From NCBI GenBank assembly GCA_005784505.1, contig VCAZ01000015.1, positions 6,341,168-6,405,167 of the forward strand: a stretch of DNA of 64,000 nt, in the 5' to 3' direction. Shown one piece after another: positions 51,094 to 61,380 of the stretch. The translations under genes were made by a program, and so were the position numbers. The number at the start of each line of letters is the position of its first letter. Positions within the stretch are counted from its first letter, which is position 1. The notes below the pieces were generated by a model. The model did not search any database. It was given only the letters and a program-made list of their open reading frames with translations, and was not told the origin of the DNA. Source of the DNA: Bagarius yarrelli. Taxonomy: Eukaryota; Chordata; Actinopteri; Siluriformes; Sisoridae.

Positions 51094-51301
51094 TACATTC
51101 AGCACAGTAAAATTATTTTCTTTAATTGTCTCAGCTTCTTGGAAAGTTTTGGTCAGAGCACAGGATCAGCTATGGTACAAGGCCCCTGGAGCTGATAAGA
51201 TTAATAACCTTTTCCTGCCAGTGTTAGCAGCTTGTTGGGGCTTGAACCCCTGATCTTCTGATCAGGTACCCAGAGCCGTTAATCCTCCACTTCCTGCTGC
51301 T
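51094..51301 (-). mobile_element. SINE family B, inverted to 50.8 kb
   Basis: Minus copy with GTCAGAGCACAGGATCAGCT, GGGGCTTGAACCCCTGATCT (box B) and an eroded head. Tail-to-tail with the previous copy, gap about 80 bases. Confidence 0.85.
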
Positions 51302-52265
51302 TAAATTAGAGCTGTGATTTAAAGATCACTGTGGTACTTTCCTTAATCCTGCTTGTGCGGTTATTATATGTCTTTGTAGCTGAGTATTTTCTAACAGTAG
51401 AAGTTAATACTAACTCCAGTTTTTAAAATAGAAACTTAAAGCCCAATTACATAACATGCAATTACTAAAGATCACCACATGTGCACCTGTTTAGAAAAAA
51501 AATCAGTTAAAACTGTAATAGACACATACCCAGCAAAAACCTAAGACAAATCTTCATTTCTGTCTTAATAATGTCTCGATGCTTGGTCCTACCAGCCACT
51601 TTATCATCCAGCAACTGGACCACATTACTGCAGATCTCCAAGGGTTCGTCTTTACAAGGAAATTCCAATTAAAGTAAAAGAACAAGAACTACAGTCTCTA
51701 CCAGATGCTTTTTTGATCCATTTCTTGCACACAAAAAAAGTTTAAACTTTCTATGTACATGTAAGTTTCTTATTTTATCACAGAGGGTGATCTGCTGAAT
51801 CACAATCAGGCCAATTTCAAGCAGGCTCTTCATGCAGGCTGCCATGTTTCTTTTTGTTATTCTAACACTGACAATAGAAATATGGCCTTCAGATAAATTT
51901 GGGATTTCATTTATCAAAGTGGGCATGGTGTAAATTCGGATTATATGAGAAAGAACCGACGTTAAGTGCAGTCCTTACATGTTTTTGCACACAGCGGTGT
52001 ACAGTAGATGTTCAGAAATCCCAAAATCACATTTACATTTAGAAATCTCACCAAATTGCTAAATCTTAACAATATTTTTAATTCCATGTCCAAATTAGAT
52101 CCTGAGAACCTGTAATACCCCCCTGCATATACAAGCTGTACACCGTATATCAGCATCATTACTGGGTTCTCTTATCTTATGGCTTCTTATACCTTTTACC
52201 ATTCTCCTAGACATGTAAAAAAAAGCAAGTATCCATTATTCCAAACCATTCTCAAATACATAGTC

Positions 52266-52449
52266 CAGGGGTGTCCAAACTCGGTCCTGGAGGGCCGGTC
52301 TAGGGGCCTGCAGAGTTTAGCTCCAACCCTAATCAAACACACCCGAACCAACTAATTTAAGATCTTGCTAGGTAGACTTTAATCTTACAGGTAGGTGTGT
52401 TGAGGCAAGTTGGACCTAAACTCTGCAGGACCGAGTTTGGACACTCCTG
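52266..52449. mobile_element. hAT-type MITE, 184 bp, with terminal inverted repeats
   Basis: Begins CAGGGGTGTCCAAACTCGGT and ends with the inverse of CAGGAGTGTCCAAACTCGGT. The inverted repeats are 24 bp with one mismatch. Flanks ACATAGTC (52,258-52,265) and ATATAGAC (52,450-52,457) agree at 6 of 8, fitting an 8-bp hAT target duplication. No coding capacity. This type is very common in fish genomes. Confidence 0.88.
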
Positions 52450-52644
52450 ATATAGACTATATAGACAGAACACTAACAGTGCCCGAGTTTCCATTATAAA
52501 ACATTTGATGGCTTCTGCAGAAAGAAAATTACGGTAATATGTAATAAACTGAAAAACTAGATTAATAAATTTCTTAAAAGCACCTGGCTGCAACTTGGGA
52601 ATATATTTTTTTGGACAGGGAATTATTTATTATTATACATTCCC

Positions 52645-52860
52645 ATGTCACCCAGATGAGTTTTAAACAGAACCCAAATGAGTTCATGCTTGAGTCTGAT
52701 TTCCCCCCAAGGTTTCTTTCTAAGATAATCTCAGGGCGTTTTTTCTTAGCCACCGTTGCCTCCTGCTTGCCTAATGGAAATTAACTTGTTTTTTTTGGTG
52801 AAGGTGCATTACTTTAGCCCATCGCTAAAATGCTATACAAATAAAAATGAATTTAATTGC
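52645..52860 (+). repeat. Repeat C, diverged copy
   Basis: TTGAGTCTGATTTCCCCCCA, AATCTCAGGGCGTTTTTTCT, GCCACCGTTGCCTCCTGCTT and ACAAATAAAAATGAATTTAA. It sits between the MITE and the Tc1 relic. Confidence 0.75.
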
Positions 52861-52866
52861 TTTAAA

Positions 52867-53279
52867 TCAATCATTAAAAACACCTACATTTGCTATTACA
52901 GTTGCCCTAAAGATATCGTGTGCCACCAAACTATTTCTGACCTCTAGTGGCATGGACTTCCTAAAGATATTTAAAGATGAGCTGTGTTTATCCACCACTA
53001 CGTTCTTTAAGTTCTGAGGTGAGGCCTCTATGGATGGTACTTGCTTGTCTAGCACATGCCTTAGATGCTTAAACAGATTGGGATCTAAGGAATTCCAAGG
53101 ACAAGTCAGCACCTTAAACACTTTGTTTTTGCTCTTTAAACTATTCCCTAACATTGGTACACTGCCATTCGCTATTTCTGTTGCCATAAGGATGTAGACT
53201 TGCTCTGCTACAATGTTCAGAAATGTGGTACTTATCAACGTAGTGTGTGAATGCCAGAACTCATAGCTTCCCATTAGAT
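52867..53279 (-). pseudogene. Tc1-like transposase relic, C-terminal half
   Basis: A long minus-strand frame (to 53,304) keeps recognisable Tc1 transposase blocks: TTFLNIVAEQVYILMAT, then VFKVLTCPWNSLDPN followed by HLRHVLDKQV. These stand for the usual LNxxxYLxIVxDxVxPFM region and the WPxxSPDLNPIEHLWDVLD block. The DNAPCH motif with the second catalytic Asp is replaced by unrelated residues, and the terminal catalytic-Glu block is altered (NLFKH), so it cannot be active. The frame's start Met lies inside a nested hAT-like element and is not the true start. More of the same protein lies at 53,664-53,720. Confidence 0.8.
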
Positions 53280-53655
53280 CAGCAGTTCCCAACAGGGGGG
53301 TCATATTTTGAAAATTGTTGAGCAGTGAGCATTAAGGAGAATGATCATATTGCATTAGCTAATTTTATCCATGATCGTCTGGTTAAACAAACAAACAAAA
53401 AAAAAAAATCGACAAATTTGTACTTTGTCGTCCATAAAAAACGAGCGAGTCTCACCGATTTGCCTTCAGCAGCTGATAGTATTGACCCAGGTATACTGGA
53501 CCAGGTGAGGAAGCTCCCACCTATTGCTAGCAAAACTGGAAACATGAAATGCAGAAAATCCCAAGAGCGATAATAATATTAAATGTGAAGAGGGGGCCTA
53601 AAATATTTTCTTGGTGTAAATGGGGTCTTAGACACAAATAGGTAGGGAACCACCG
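53280..53655. mobile_element. Nested 376-bp non-autonomous hAT-like element
   Basis: The left end CAGCAGTTCCCAAC and the right end, read inversely as CGGTGGTTCCCTAC, are imperfect terminal inverted repeats (10 of 14) of the 'cagtggttcccaac' hAT type. Flanking 8-bp words CATTAGAT (53,272-53,279) and CATAGGAT (53,656-53,663) match at 6 of 8, the hAT target-duplication length. It interrupts a Tc1 transposase relic. It codes for nothing recognisable; the 82-codon open frame inside is probably chance. Confidence 0.72.
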
Positions 53656-53663
53656 CATAGGAT

Positions 53664-53720
53664 CACTGCCCAGAGCATCATGGTGCTTCTGTCAGTGTCC
53701 TATACTGCATCTTTTTCGGT
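53664..53720 (-). pseudogene. Upstream piece of the split Tc1 transposase relic
   Basis: Minus-strand translation gives STMMLWAVIL, the counterpart of the SVMVWG block that precedes the region preserved at 52,867-53,279. The two parts are separated only by the 376-bp hAT-like element and its duplicated target. The right end of the relic beyond about 53,720 is not clear. Confidence 0.6.
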
Positions 53721-55155
53721 CTCTTCTGCAGGTAGACAACAAACACACACTCCCATATTTATTACACTTCGGAATGCTATCCCTACTTACACTATACACA
53801 CCATGTGTCCACCCAAAGCACGACTGTAACTATATAAACTGTAGAGATTCTGTCCAATCAGCTGTTTTTTCATCACCAGCATTATCCTGGGCACGATCTT
53901 CCTGTAGATCCGTCTACAACAGACGTCTGAACCAAAACTTCTGCATTTTTTCTATTTGTAGCTTGACTTGAAATGATTTCTTCTATTATCGTGTGAAAAT
54001 CCCAACAAAGCCAATTACTTAATCTCTCTAACCAATCATGGTTGTGTATGAGCTCAGGAACGTGATCGCATTTTTGGCCAAATTCAACTGTCAAAACAAT
54101 TCCTTGGTAAATGTCTCAGCCAAAGAAATGATCACTGACCATAAATACAGAAAACACAATGCCAATTTTTTTTTGTTGTTCGATCATCACGAAGCCTGTG
54201 ACTTTAAAGCATAGATTCGTCTGTCTTTCTTCTTAATCATTGTCTTATTCGGTCATGTAGGTGTGGAGAACATGACTTCGGCTCAAGGGCGGCCTGGCAG
54301 CACTTATGGCACAAAGCCAGTCTTCTGCCGTCCCTATGACCTTCACATGACCTGTTAACTAATCAACAGGCCACTCCAGGTGGTTAAGACAGAAGTGATT
54401 AACGCTAAAAAAAACCCACCTTTCTCCATGCAAGAGTAAGAGGAAGACAGGAAGTGTGGATACGGTGTTAAAATTACTGTGCATATGACATGAATGACTC
54501 ACATTAACAGGCACTTTCTGGTCCTTATGCCTTGATTTTAGTTGCCAGCTTCAGCTAGCAGATAAGTGCTGCCGCCTTTGTCTCTGCCAGCATTGTGTGA
54601 AAACATCATGTTCAGATAAAAGCAACAGGAAAATGGAGTTTCAAGGTCATCAGTTTTTTTTTTTTAAATGTTTATCCTTTGCTTCGGTTAAAAAAGAAAG
54701 AAAAACTAACTGCAAAGTGACCTTGAAATTGCAAAAAAAAAGAAAAGAAAAGTGGGCGCTATTATTTATTATTTAACTAACTGCCTTGGGCTCAATTCTG
54801 CGATTTCAAAAGGCTTCTAAAAAGGTGTGATATAAAAATTAATTTTTAAAACTGGAGGTCTTCAAGGCTGTAAATTTCCTAAGGGTAAAACATCCGAACT
54901 TACATTTAACCCCATAACACCCAAAGATGTTTCACATGAACTAATTTAGTATGAATGGTGAGACTGCAGTCCAGTCCAAAAACACTCATCAGACCAGATG
55001 CTTGGTGGTTCTTTACATCTAAACGGATTTACTTTCGGTAGATCTTCCAAACATTTTAAGGGACAGAAGGTATTTACAATTTGCTGTTCTGTGGCAAGGT
55101 GTGCGTTAGGACGACTTGCTTATTTCCATTAAGAAGTAACAAATGAATTGTCCAG
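53721..55155. other. No gene seen; holds the DR5 motif
   Basis: Outside 54,255-54,400 it is AT-rich, with poly(A/T) runs at 54,653 and 54,734. A 70-codon minus frame (53,882-54,094) is not recognisable. Confidence 0.5.
54337..54353 (-). promoter_or_regulatory. Perfect DR5 nuclear-receptor motif (retinoic-acid-response type)
   Basis: The minus strand reads AGGTCA-TGTGA-AGGTCA, two perfect half-sites spaced by five bases, the classic RAR/RXR arrangement. A HNF1/homeodomain-like word GTTAACTAATCAAC follows directly on the plus strand (54,354-54,367). The surrounding 54,255-54,400 is not an evident repeat and is less AT-rich than its neighbours. It lies about 3.5 kb past the abhd17c stop. The motif is certain; function is inferred. 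Confidence 0.5.
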
Positions 55156-55360
55156 AGAGGAAGTGGTAGTGCAGTGGTTAAGGTGTTGGACTGCTAAACT
55201 GGGGGAGGAAAAAAAAAAAATAAAAAATGTAAAAAAAAATAAATAATTAAAAAAAAAAAAATCAGGGTTCGATTCCCAGTACCACCAAGTTGCCACGGTT
55301 GGGTCCCCGAACAAGGCCCTTAACCACCAATTGCGGGCGTCTACCAAATACTGTAAATGT
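55156..55360 (+). mobile_element. SINE family A split by an A-rich tract
   Basis: Head GGAAGTGGTAGTGCAGTGGT and box B GGGTTCGATTCCC are separated by about 60 bases of almost pure A with a few T and G (55,203-55,261). The tail is shortened to GGGCGTCTACCAAATACTGT. Confidence 0.88.
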
Positions 55361-56675
55361 CGAGTTAAATGAAAATGTAGCATTTGAAAGTTGTTGATTA
55401 CATAAAAAGTCCCAAAAGAAGCTGCCGAACTGACTTTTTTTTCTAAAATAAGCATCAAAGAGGCAGCAAAAATCAAGTTTTACCAAATTATAGATTCAAT
55501 ACATTTTTATTAAGGGAAAAAAAAAACAATGGCGACCTTGAAAGACCAAAAACTAAGGAATTACCATGAAAAACAAGTATGGTTAGAAAAAAAAAAACTC
55601 ACACCAGCTGGTAACCCCCTCCAGGTGATGGGCAAATCCGTGCCCAGTGGAGTAATTACCACCAGGGTAAATTCAGGTTTTACTACACTCTATAAATCAC
55701 AGAGGGAATACTTCTAAAACAAAAAAAAACTAGTTTAGAGTTGCCAAAGACCCGGGTGTCCAGTCCTTTCTGGATAGGGGCAGCATGGGGGCAACTTTTC
55801 ATTCCAGTCAGGCGATAAGCAACACAGGAGTCTGTCCAAACATCAGCTGGGAACACAGCATCAGGTGAAGTCTATAGCTTTCAGACGTTAGGCAATAACA
55901 AGCATTAGCTGTATTAATAGAAAACTTAGAGACGTTACTGTATATCATGCTTTTAGTGATGGAGGAGGAAGAGAGTATGTTCAATATTCCATGCATCCTT
56001 TATTCCATTATATAGCAATACAACATCCAGTGGGCTGCTCTGGGGCAACAACCAATATTAAGCGAGTAATAAATCCTTCTTACAGCACATTTAATGCTTT
56101 TTTTTTTTTAACTAATATAATAAAAATTACACTAGCACATTTTGTACCAACGACTTTTTCCCTCTTTTTTCAAACCATCATATTTGCATACAGCAATTCC
56201 AGTGTCAAAATCATTAAAAAGACTAAATACATTTGGTTTTTACATATCTATCAAGAGTGGAGATAATGTGTACAGTACGATTATCTTACAAACCAGCATT
56301 AAAAGAGGTGTATAGATAATAGAAGTACTGGAAAAAAAACCTTGGTTTAAAAAAAAAAAAAAAAGGTCAGTATCAAAAGCAACAGCAGGGCTCAGGGCTG
56401 TGGTTCAATCCTTATATTCAATCACCATCACAAAGTCCAATAGGTATAAAGGAGGAGGTCCAAACATCCTTCAGGACTCGGGTCAAGAAACAAAATAACC
56501 CTCAAAAGTACAGTGTTATCTTACAGCAAAACATAACACTGAAGAAAAAAAAAATCAGCATATTCGTTCAAAAACTAAAATAAAAAACCCTTCAAATATA
56601 CTAGTTGTAGCTTCTTCGAGTAAACAAGTTCCTTATTCATTTAAACATTGTATTTTCTAGTGTCGGGGGGGGGGG

Positions 56676-56856
56676 GGGAGTGGTAGCACAGTGGTTAAGG
56701 TGTTGGACTGCAGATGAGGGTTTGAGTCCCAGCAACACCAAAGTTACCACTGCTGGGCCCCTGAGCACGGCCCTTAACCCCCAATTGCTCAGTTGTATAA
56801 AAGAGAAAAAAAAAAAAAAGGTAAGTCGCTCTGGATAAGGGCGTCTGTAAATGTAC
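56676..56856 (+). mobile_element. SINE family A in the region past the abhd17c stop
   Basis: It starts with a G12 run, then AGTGGTAGCACAGTGGTTAA, TGGGCCCCTGAGCACGGCCC and the tail CGCTCTGGATAAGGGCGTCT, with an A-run inserted before GGTAAGTCGC. It is antisense to abhd17c and about 1.1 kb beyond its stop. Confidence 0.92.
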
Positions 56857-57387
56857 CCCTGAATACGGTAATATTTGCACAAGCTAGCGTTGAAATCCTT
56901 GCACTTTAGCATTTGAGAGTCATCATTTCTGTGTTCGGGGGGTGGGGGGTGGTTACAGTCCTTTGTGTCAGGATTGAAAAAGCAGCTGCAGAATTTTGAG
57001 GTGGATGAGATGGGTTTTTTTTGTGGCTCTATGCGATTCAGCTTGTTCCCTTATTGTTTAGCCAGTTCAGTCTCACAGTGATTTTTCTCATTGGAAAAGT
57101 AGCAGCTAGTATTAACCGTGGAATAAGCCTGCTCCCGGGCAAGAATAACCAGCAGACATTTCTGAGAGTGTAAGGCTTACCGTAGCACTGGCGCTAAATC
57201 AGAGAGCAAGATTTTCATAGATGAACACTTTATGTAGTGTGTACGCAAAACAATGTTCTGATTAGTGTAGGATCACACAGCACCATGCTTCAGCGCCAGA
57301 AACAACGTGGAGGTTTTTATCAGTCATGTGATGTTAGTGTGTTTTCAGTGGTAATGTTCTTTCATTTACTTGCTTCAAAAAAAAAAA

Positions 57388-57410
57388 AATAATAATAATA
57401 ATAATAATAT
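57388..57410. repeat. (AAT)n microsatellite
   Basis: Seven ATA/AAT units after an A-run, in the region past the abhd17c stop. Confidence 0.9.
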
Positions 57411-57585
57411 TGTGCTCTAAAAGCAAATCCACTTTTATCTCAGCCAAGTTATTATAATAAACCAATGGAATGTCTAGAAATCATTACACAACAGAAATAA
57501 AAATAAAACAATAATAAAAATAGTAATTACCTGAACATAACAGCATACAAAAGTGCATCTATTTATTTACCCTGGTTGGGTATTT

Positions 57586-57616
<31 letters not shown>

Positions 57617-57645
57617 TCATACAAATCAAAAAAGTATGTGGTGCA

Positions 57646-57896
57646 CTTTAATTTATTCTTCATCAAGTAGAAAAGAATCAAGGATAAAAAATTGAAAAGC
57701 AACTTGTTAAAAGGCTTTTCCTCTTTGCAGAAATGGAAAGGCCCCGTTTCTATATCCCATCATATACACTTAAAAACGTAGAGTCCAGAATTTCTGCCAG
57801 CAAGTGCAAATTCTTGGTGCTGATCCTCGGCTCAGTGTGTAAAGAGCTGAGAGCAGCTCATCACAGTGCGTGCCGTGATGTTGTAACAGTGTGCTT
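57646..57896 (-). other. abhd17c: Proximal 3'UTR of abhd17c
   Basis: This minus-strand sequence directly follows the stop codon and has no coding potential. An AATAAA on the minus strand (plus-strand TTTATT at 57,652-57,657) lies about 240 bases past the stop, and a second (57,562-57,567) about 330 bases past it. Either could end a short transcript. More TTTATT words occur down to 55,506-55,511, so a longer 3'UTR running across the SINE at 56.7 kb is possible. The real cleavage site cannot be read from sequence alone. Confidence 0.5.
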
Positions 57897-58116
57897 TCAC
57901 GAGGTAGCCAGCTCGAAGGAGATGAACTGCTTGAGTCTCTCCAGATACTGGGCGTACAGCTCGATGTCGTTGTGCCCGGCACCTTCCACCCACAGAGGCT
58001 CCACGGCACGCGGGCATCGCTCGTAGATGGCCAGGCCATGCGAAAAATCGATCACCTCGTCCTCCGTCCCATGAATCACCAGGACCGGAGAGGCCACCTT
58101 TGACACCTTATCAATA
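57897..58116 (-). CDS. abhd17c: Last coding exon of an ABHD17 depalmitoylase, most like ABHD17C
   Basis: ABHD17 proteins are membrane-anchored alpha/beta-hydrolases that remove palmitate from proteins such as N-Ras and PSD-95. This exon encodes about 72 C-terminal residues ending in FELATS and a TGA stop at 57,897-57,899. Two diagnostic blocks are visible: HGTEDEVIDFSHG, holding the predicted catalytic Asp, and WVEGAGHNDIELYAQYLERL, holding the predicted catalytic His. The nucleophile Ser and the N-terminal Cys cluster must be in upstream exons, which I did not find between 58,117 and 64,000. The exon opens after a good minus-strand acceptor (pyrimidine-rich tract, then TTTAG; AG at 58,118-58,117). 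Its first base completes a split codon before Ile-Asp-Lys-Val, as expected inside the family. The wording YAQYLERLKQFIS, as I recall the paralogues, favours ABHD17C over A or B. Reading starts at the splice site, not at an internal Met. No frameshift is seen. Family assignment is very secure; the paralogue is probable. Confidence 0.93.
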
Positions 58117-59507
58117 CTAAAGAGAAAGCAGGGGAAATAAATAAATAAATCTCGTTAGGCTAACAAACATCTACACAATTAACACGAGGACAAATAGGAC
58201 TAAATTACCTGTAAAGAAAGTCCAAATTAGGTAAGCAAACGTATTATTATTTTACTGTTAAATGACTCTGGTAGTTAAAGTTCTGAATTTTACTTGAGTA
58301 GAAGTTATAAAGTGTGTGATATTTATTGTGCAAGTATAAAAAAAAAAATCTGGAATTTAAGATGTGCCTAATTATTGAGAGTGAAAGCAAAATCTATTAA
58401 AAAAAAAAAAAAAGAAATTACATACAGTTTCAGTAAGACTGCATTCAACTTTCCTCCATTGTACTGAATTAATGATGTGTTGCTTTGAAATATAACAGTA
58501 AATTATTGGAAAAACATCTCGAGAGACTTCACGCTGTTCATCTAAATGTTTGTCACAATTAAAATAATTTTAATTATGAGTAAAAAAGCTGTCTTTCATA
58601 AATATATATTTAATGGAAAACAAACTTGCAAACATGGCGGAGCAAGTTACCCTTCCAGACAGTGATCAAGTTATGAACAAACGATCGACTCAGGAGACAA
58701 ACTCATGTTTCCCGTACGGAATATAGGATGTTGCGCATGGGTGGGCAATAAAAACATGAACAAATCATTCTCCTTGATAACTTGTTCCAGGGTCCTATTG
58801 AGGATTCTGTCAACATGAAGAAATGGTTCAGGAATGACACATTACTTATTTTGTAGTAAATAACGATATATGCGTCGAAGAAATGCGTCCGAGCGGTAGT
58901 ATACATTTTATTGAGGAAATGTAGTGGACTAAAAGTTGACACGTAAAAACTTAAGTAAAATAGAGATTCTTCAGAAAAAAAACCCAAGCACGGTAAAAAT
59001 ACTGTTACTTCATTACTCCTTATAATTGATTAATCGAGCAATTAAAACAGACCGACTGATAAAAAACAAACCTCACAACAAGAAAAATAATGCTAAACCT
59101 AAAGAGTCACTGTAAATTCCACTTTTCTTTCGAGCCTATTAGGGCACAGCAACATGCGGCCCTTTCACATCATTAATAGATTTTTTGCAGCGCCGTACGA
59201 TTCGTTACTTGTGGATAAAGTTGTAGCTTCATTTAATAGATGTCATTAATAAGCACACTAGATGCTAGCATCACTAACCAAATCAAGTGGACTTGGGAGA
59301 GAAATCTTCAAGCGCAGTGCAACTCACCTAGTACAAGTAGAAAAAAAACAAAAACCTACAACCGAATGGCGAGCGATTAGACCCCAGTTACTGGTGTGGC
59401 ATTGATCATAAAATTCCTACACATTCATAAAACGATCCATTTTCTACCTGAGCAATCCCAGACATTTAAGAGTGAGGGTAAAAACTTTTACACCCCTGCG
59501 TATTTCC

Positions 59508-59632
59508 GTTTACGTTTACAGCACACCCTCAACCAGAGTGACCATCTCTTTTATAAAACTGCTTAGGGGACCCACTAACTGTAAAATCGGAGTTCGATTC
59601 CCAGCATCACCAACACCTTAAGCACTTTTACT
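59508..59632. mobile_element. Degraded, scrambled SINE family A remnants
   Basis: A minus-oriented tail (CAACCAGAGTGACCATCTCT) sits next to a plus-oriented box B (GAGTTCGATTCCCAGCATCA), which suggests rearrangement or two overlapping old copies. Confidence 0.55.
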
Positions 59633-59963
59633 ACCATGTCCACTCATTGGACATCAATCTATTTTTCCAAAAGGCTAATTAGCGCTTAGCTTTTAGCATC
59701 CTGACTGTACTTGGATAATTCAAATGTCATTTTATATGTTACAAAAAAAAGCATGTGCTATACAAATTTGTGCATCAGCTGTAGATCACAAAAAAGGTTG
59801 TCCTTGCTTGGCAGTGGTCAACCTGGAAATACATAACGTTGAGTGTAACGCCACTGTGGCATGACGATGGACTGCAACATAAATTTGGCACTCGACTCTA
59901 TTAGTGAACAGCTGATGACGTCGACAGAACAGTATACTGTTACTGTACAATAAAATCAGAAAT

Positions 59964-60204
59964 CACACTAATGCCGATCTCAAGCTCCTGATCGCACAAA
60001 TGCACTCGATTACATTAGTGTACACTAATGCCGATCTCAAGCTCCTGATCACACAAATACACTTCGATTACATTAGTGTACACTAATGCCGATCTCAAGC
60101 TCCTGATCACACAAATACACAAATACACTCGATTACATTAGTGTACACTAATGCCGATCTCAAGCTCCTGATCGCACAAATGCACTCGATTACATTAGTG
60201 TACA
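59964..60204. repeat. 57-bp tandem repeat with palindromic junctions
   Basis: Four units of about 57-62 bp: CACTAATGCCGATCTCAAGC / TCCTGATCGCACAAATGCAC / TCGATTACATTAGTGTA. Each full junction reads CATTAGTGTACACTAATG, a perfect 18-bp palindrome (60,013-60,030; 60,071-60,088; 60,136-60,153). One unit has an extra ACAAATAC. It lies in the abhd17c intron. Confidence 0.95.
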
Positions 60205-61188
60205 GTCAGAGAAAAGAAACGATTTAATACCCTATCGAGTGTCATTCAAATAAGGATATGTTTCTTTTGGAATTTGCTTCGTCTCAAGATTTTTTATATC
60301 AGCTCTTTTTTTTTTTTCTTGCAGCTCTTTCACAGAAATTTAATTTTCGTTCCCAACGTGCCCAAGTTTATAATTTATTTTCTAAATTAACAGATTCCTG
60401 CTATAAATAGATTGCCAGTCAAAATATCCTTAAAATGGACAAGTGGTGGTAACATTTTTCTTTTAAAACCTTTATTCAAACACAATACCAGTGTAATGTG
60501 GTCAGTCGGGGGACCTGCAGCCAGCTTTTTGTTCAGCGCTACATGGTGAATTATTTGTTCTTAGTCTTTGGTCATTGTCTCCAAGGGTAGACCAAGCTCT
60601 TAATTTTCCATCTAGCAACCACAGAAGACAATATTTTATATATATATATATTTTTTTTTTAAACTAGAGGCTTTCAGTAACCTTCTCTACCCCTCCTTAT
60701 AGTGCGGGTGCAGCTACTGTAGAATAAACTTAGACCTTCAGCTTCTAGCACTACAAGTCCACCAGGGGAACAGAAAAATAGTGACATTCCAACATCTTCC
60801 ACGACCACACAAGTCCTTGCTTCTACTTTTTTTTTTTTCCCGGCCTGCTGTTTCTGGATTTTGTTTTAATATTCCAATCCATGCCACGCTGCAGCCCAAA
60901 AAAAATCCACAGAGAGAGTCGCAGCATTAAACTTTCATACATCCATTCACAGTTTTCCCCGTGCCACACACAGCTGTGAATCTCAAAATTGGCAAACTGA
61001 GAATCGGTGACTGGAACGGGGATCCATGGCCAGCTGGCTGGACCTCTCAGGGACAGGAGTGGGGTTTGTCCGAAGGGCGGTGCACTTGTGACCTTAAATC
61101 TGGAAATGTGTTTAGCTGATTGGAAACAAGGATATAAAACTACAGGATTGAGGATTTTAGAGTGCTAAAAGAACTTCAATTCAATTCA

Positions 61189-61380
61189 GGGGAAGTAGTG
61201 GCTCATGGTTAAGGTGTTGGACTGCCAACCCAAAGATTGTGGGTTCAATTCCCAGCTTTACCAAGCTACCACTGCTGGACCCTTGAGAAAGGCCCTTAAC
61301 CCCCAATTGCTCAGTTGTATAAATGAGATGAATGTAAGTCGCTCTGGATAAGGGCGTCTGCCAAATGCTGTAAATGTAAA
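61189..61380 (+). mobile_element. SINE family A, best-preserved copy
   Basis: Head GGGGAAGTAGTGGCTCATGG, box B TGGGTTCAATTCCC, body CCCTTAACCCCCAATTGCTC and a complete tail CTCTGGATAAGGGCGTCTGC, then AAATGCTGTAAATGTAA. It directly abuts a minus-oriented copy of repeat family C. Confidence 0.93.

Larger units (their letters stand above)
55361..57645. other. Region downstream of abhd17c, possible extended 3'UTR
   Basis: Apart from the SINE at 56.7 kb, it is moderately complex sequence with several minus-strand AATAAA words and many A-runs on the plus strand. ABHD17 mRNAs are expected to have long 3'UTRs, so part may be transcribed. No frame is convincing. Confidence 0.35.

Noticed and set aside
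53325..53573. An 82-codon frame inside the nested hAT-like element
   Set aside because: It lies within a short non-autonomous element and has no recognisable transposase motif.
57733..58103. Plus-strand and alternative-frame open frames over the abhd17c exon
   Set aside because: Shadows of the conserved exon; only the minus frame with TEDEVID and GAGHND is protein-like.
58703..58987. A 94-codon minus frame upstream of the abhd17c exon, checked as a possible previous exon
   Set aside because: Its sequence has none of the ABHD17 blocks (no GQSIG-type nucleophile region, no Asp-Ala-Phe-Pro end).
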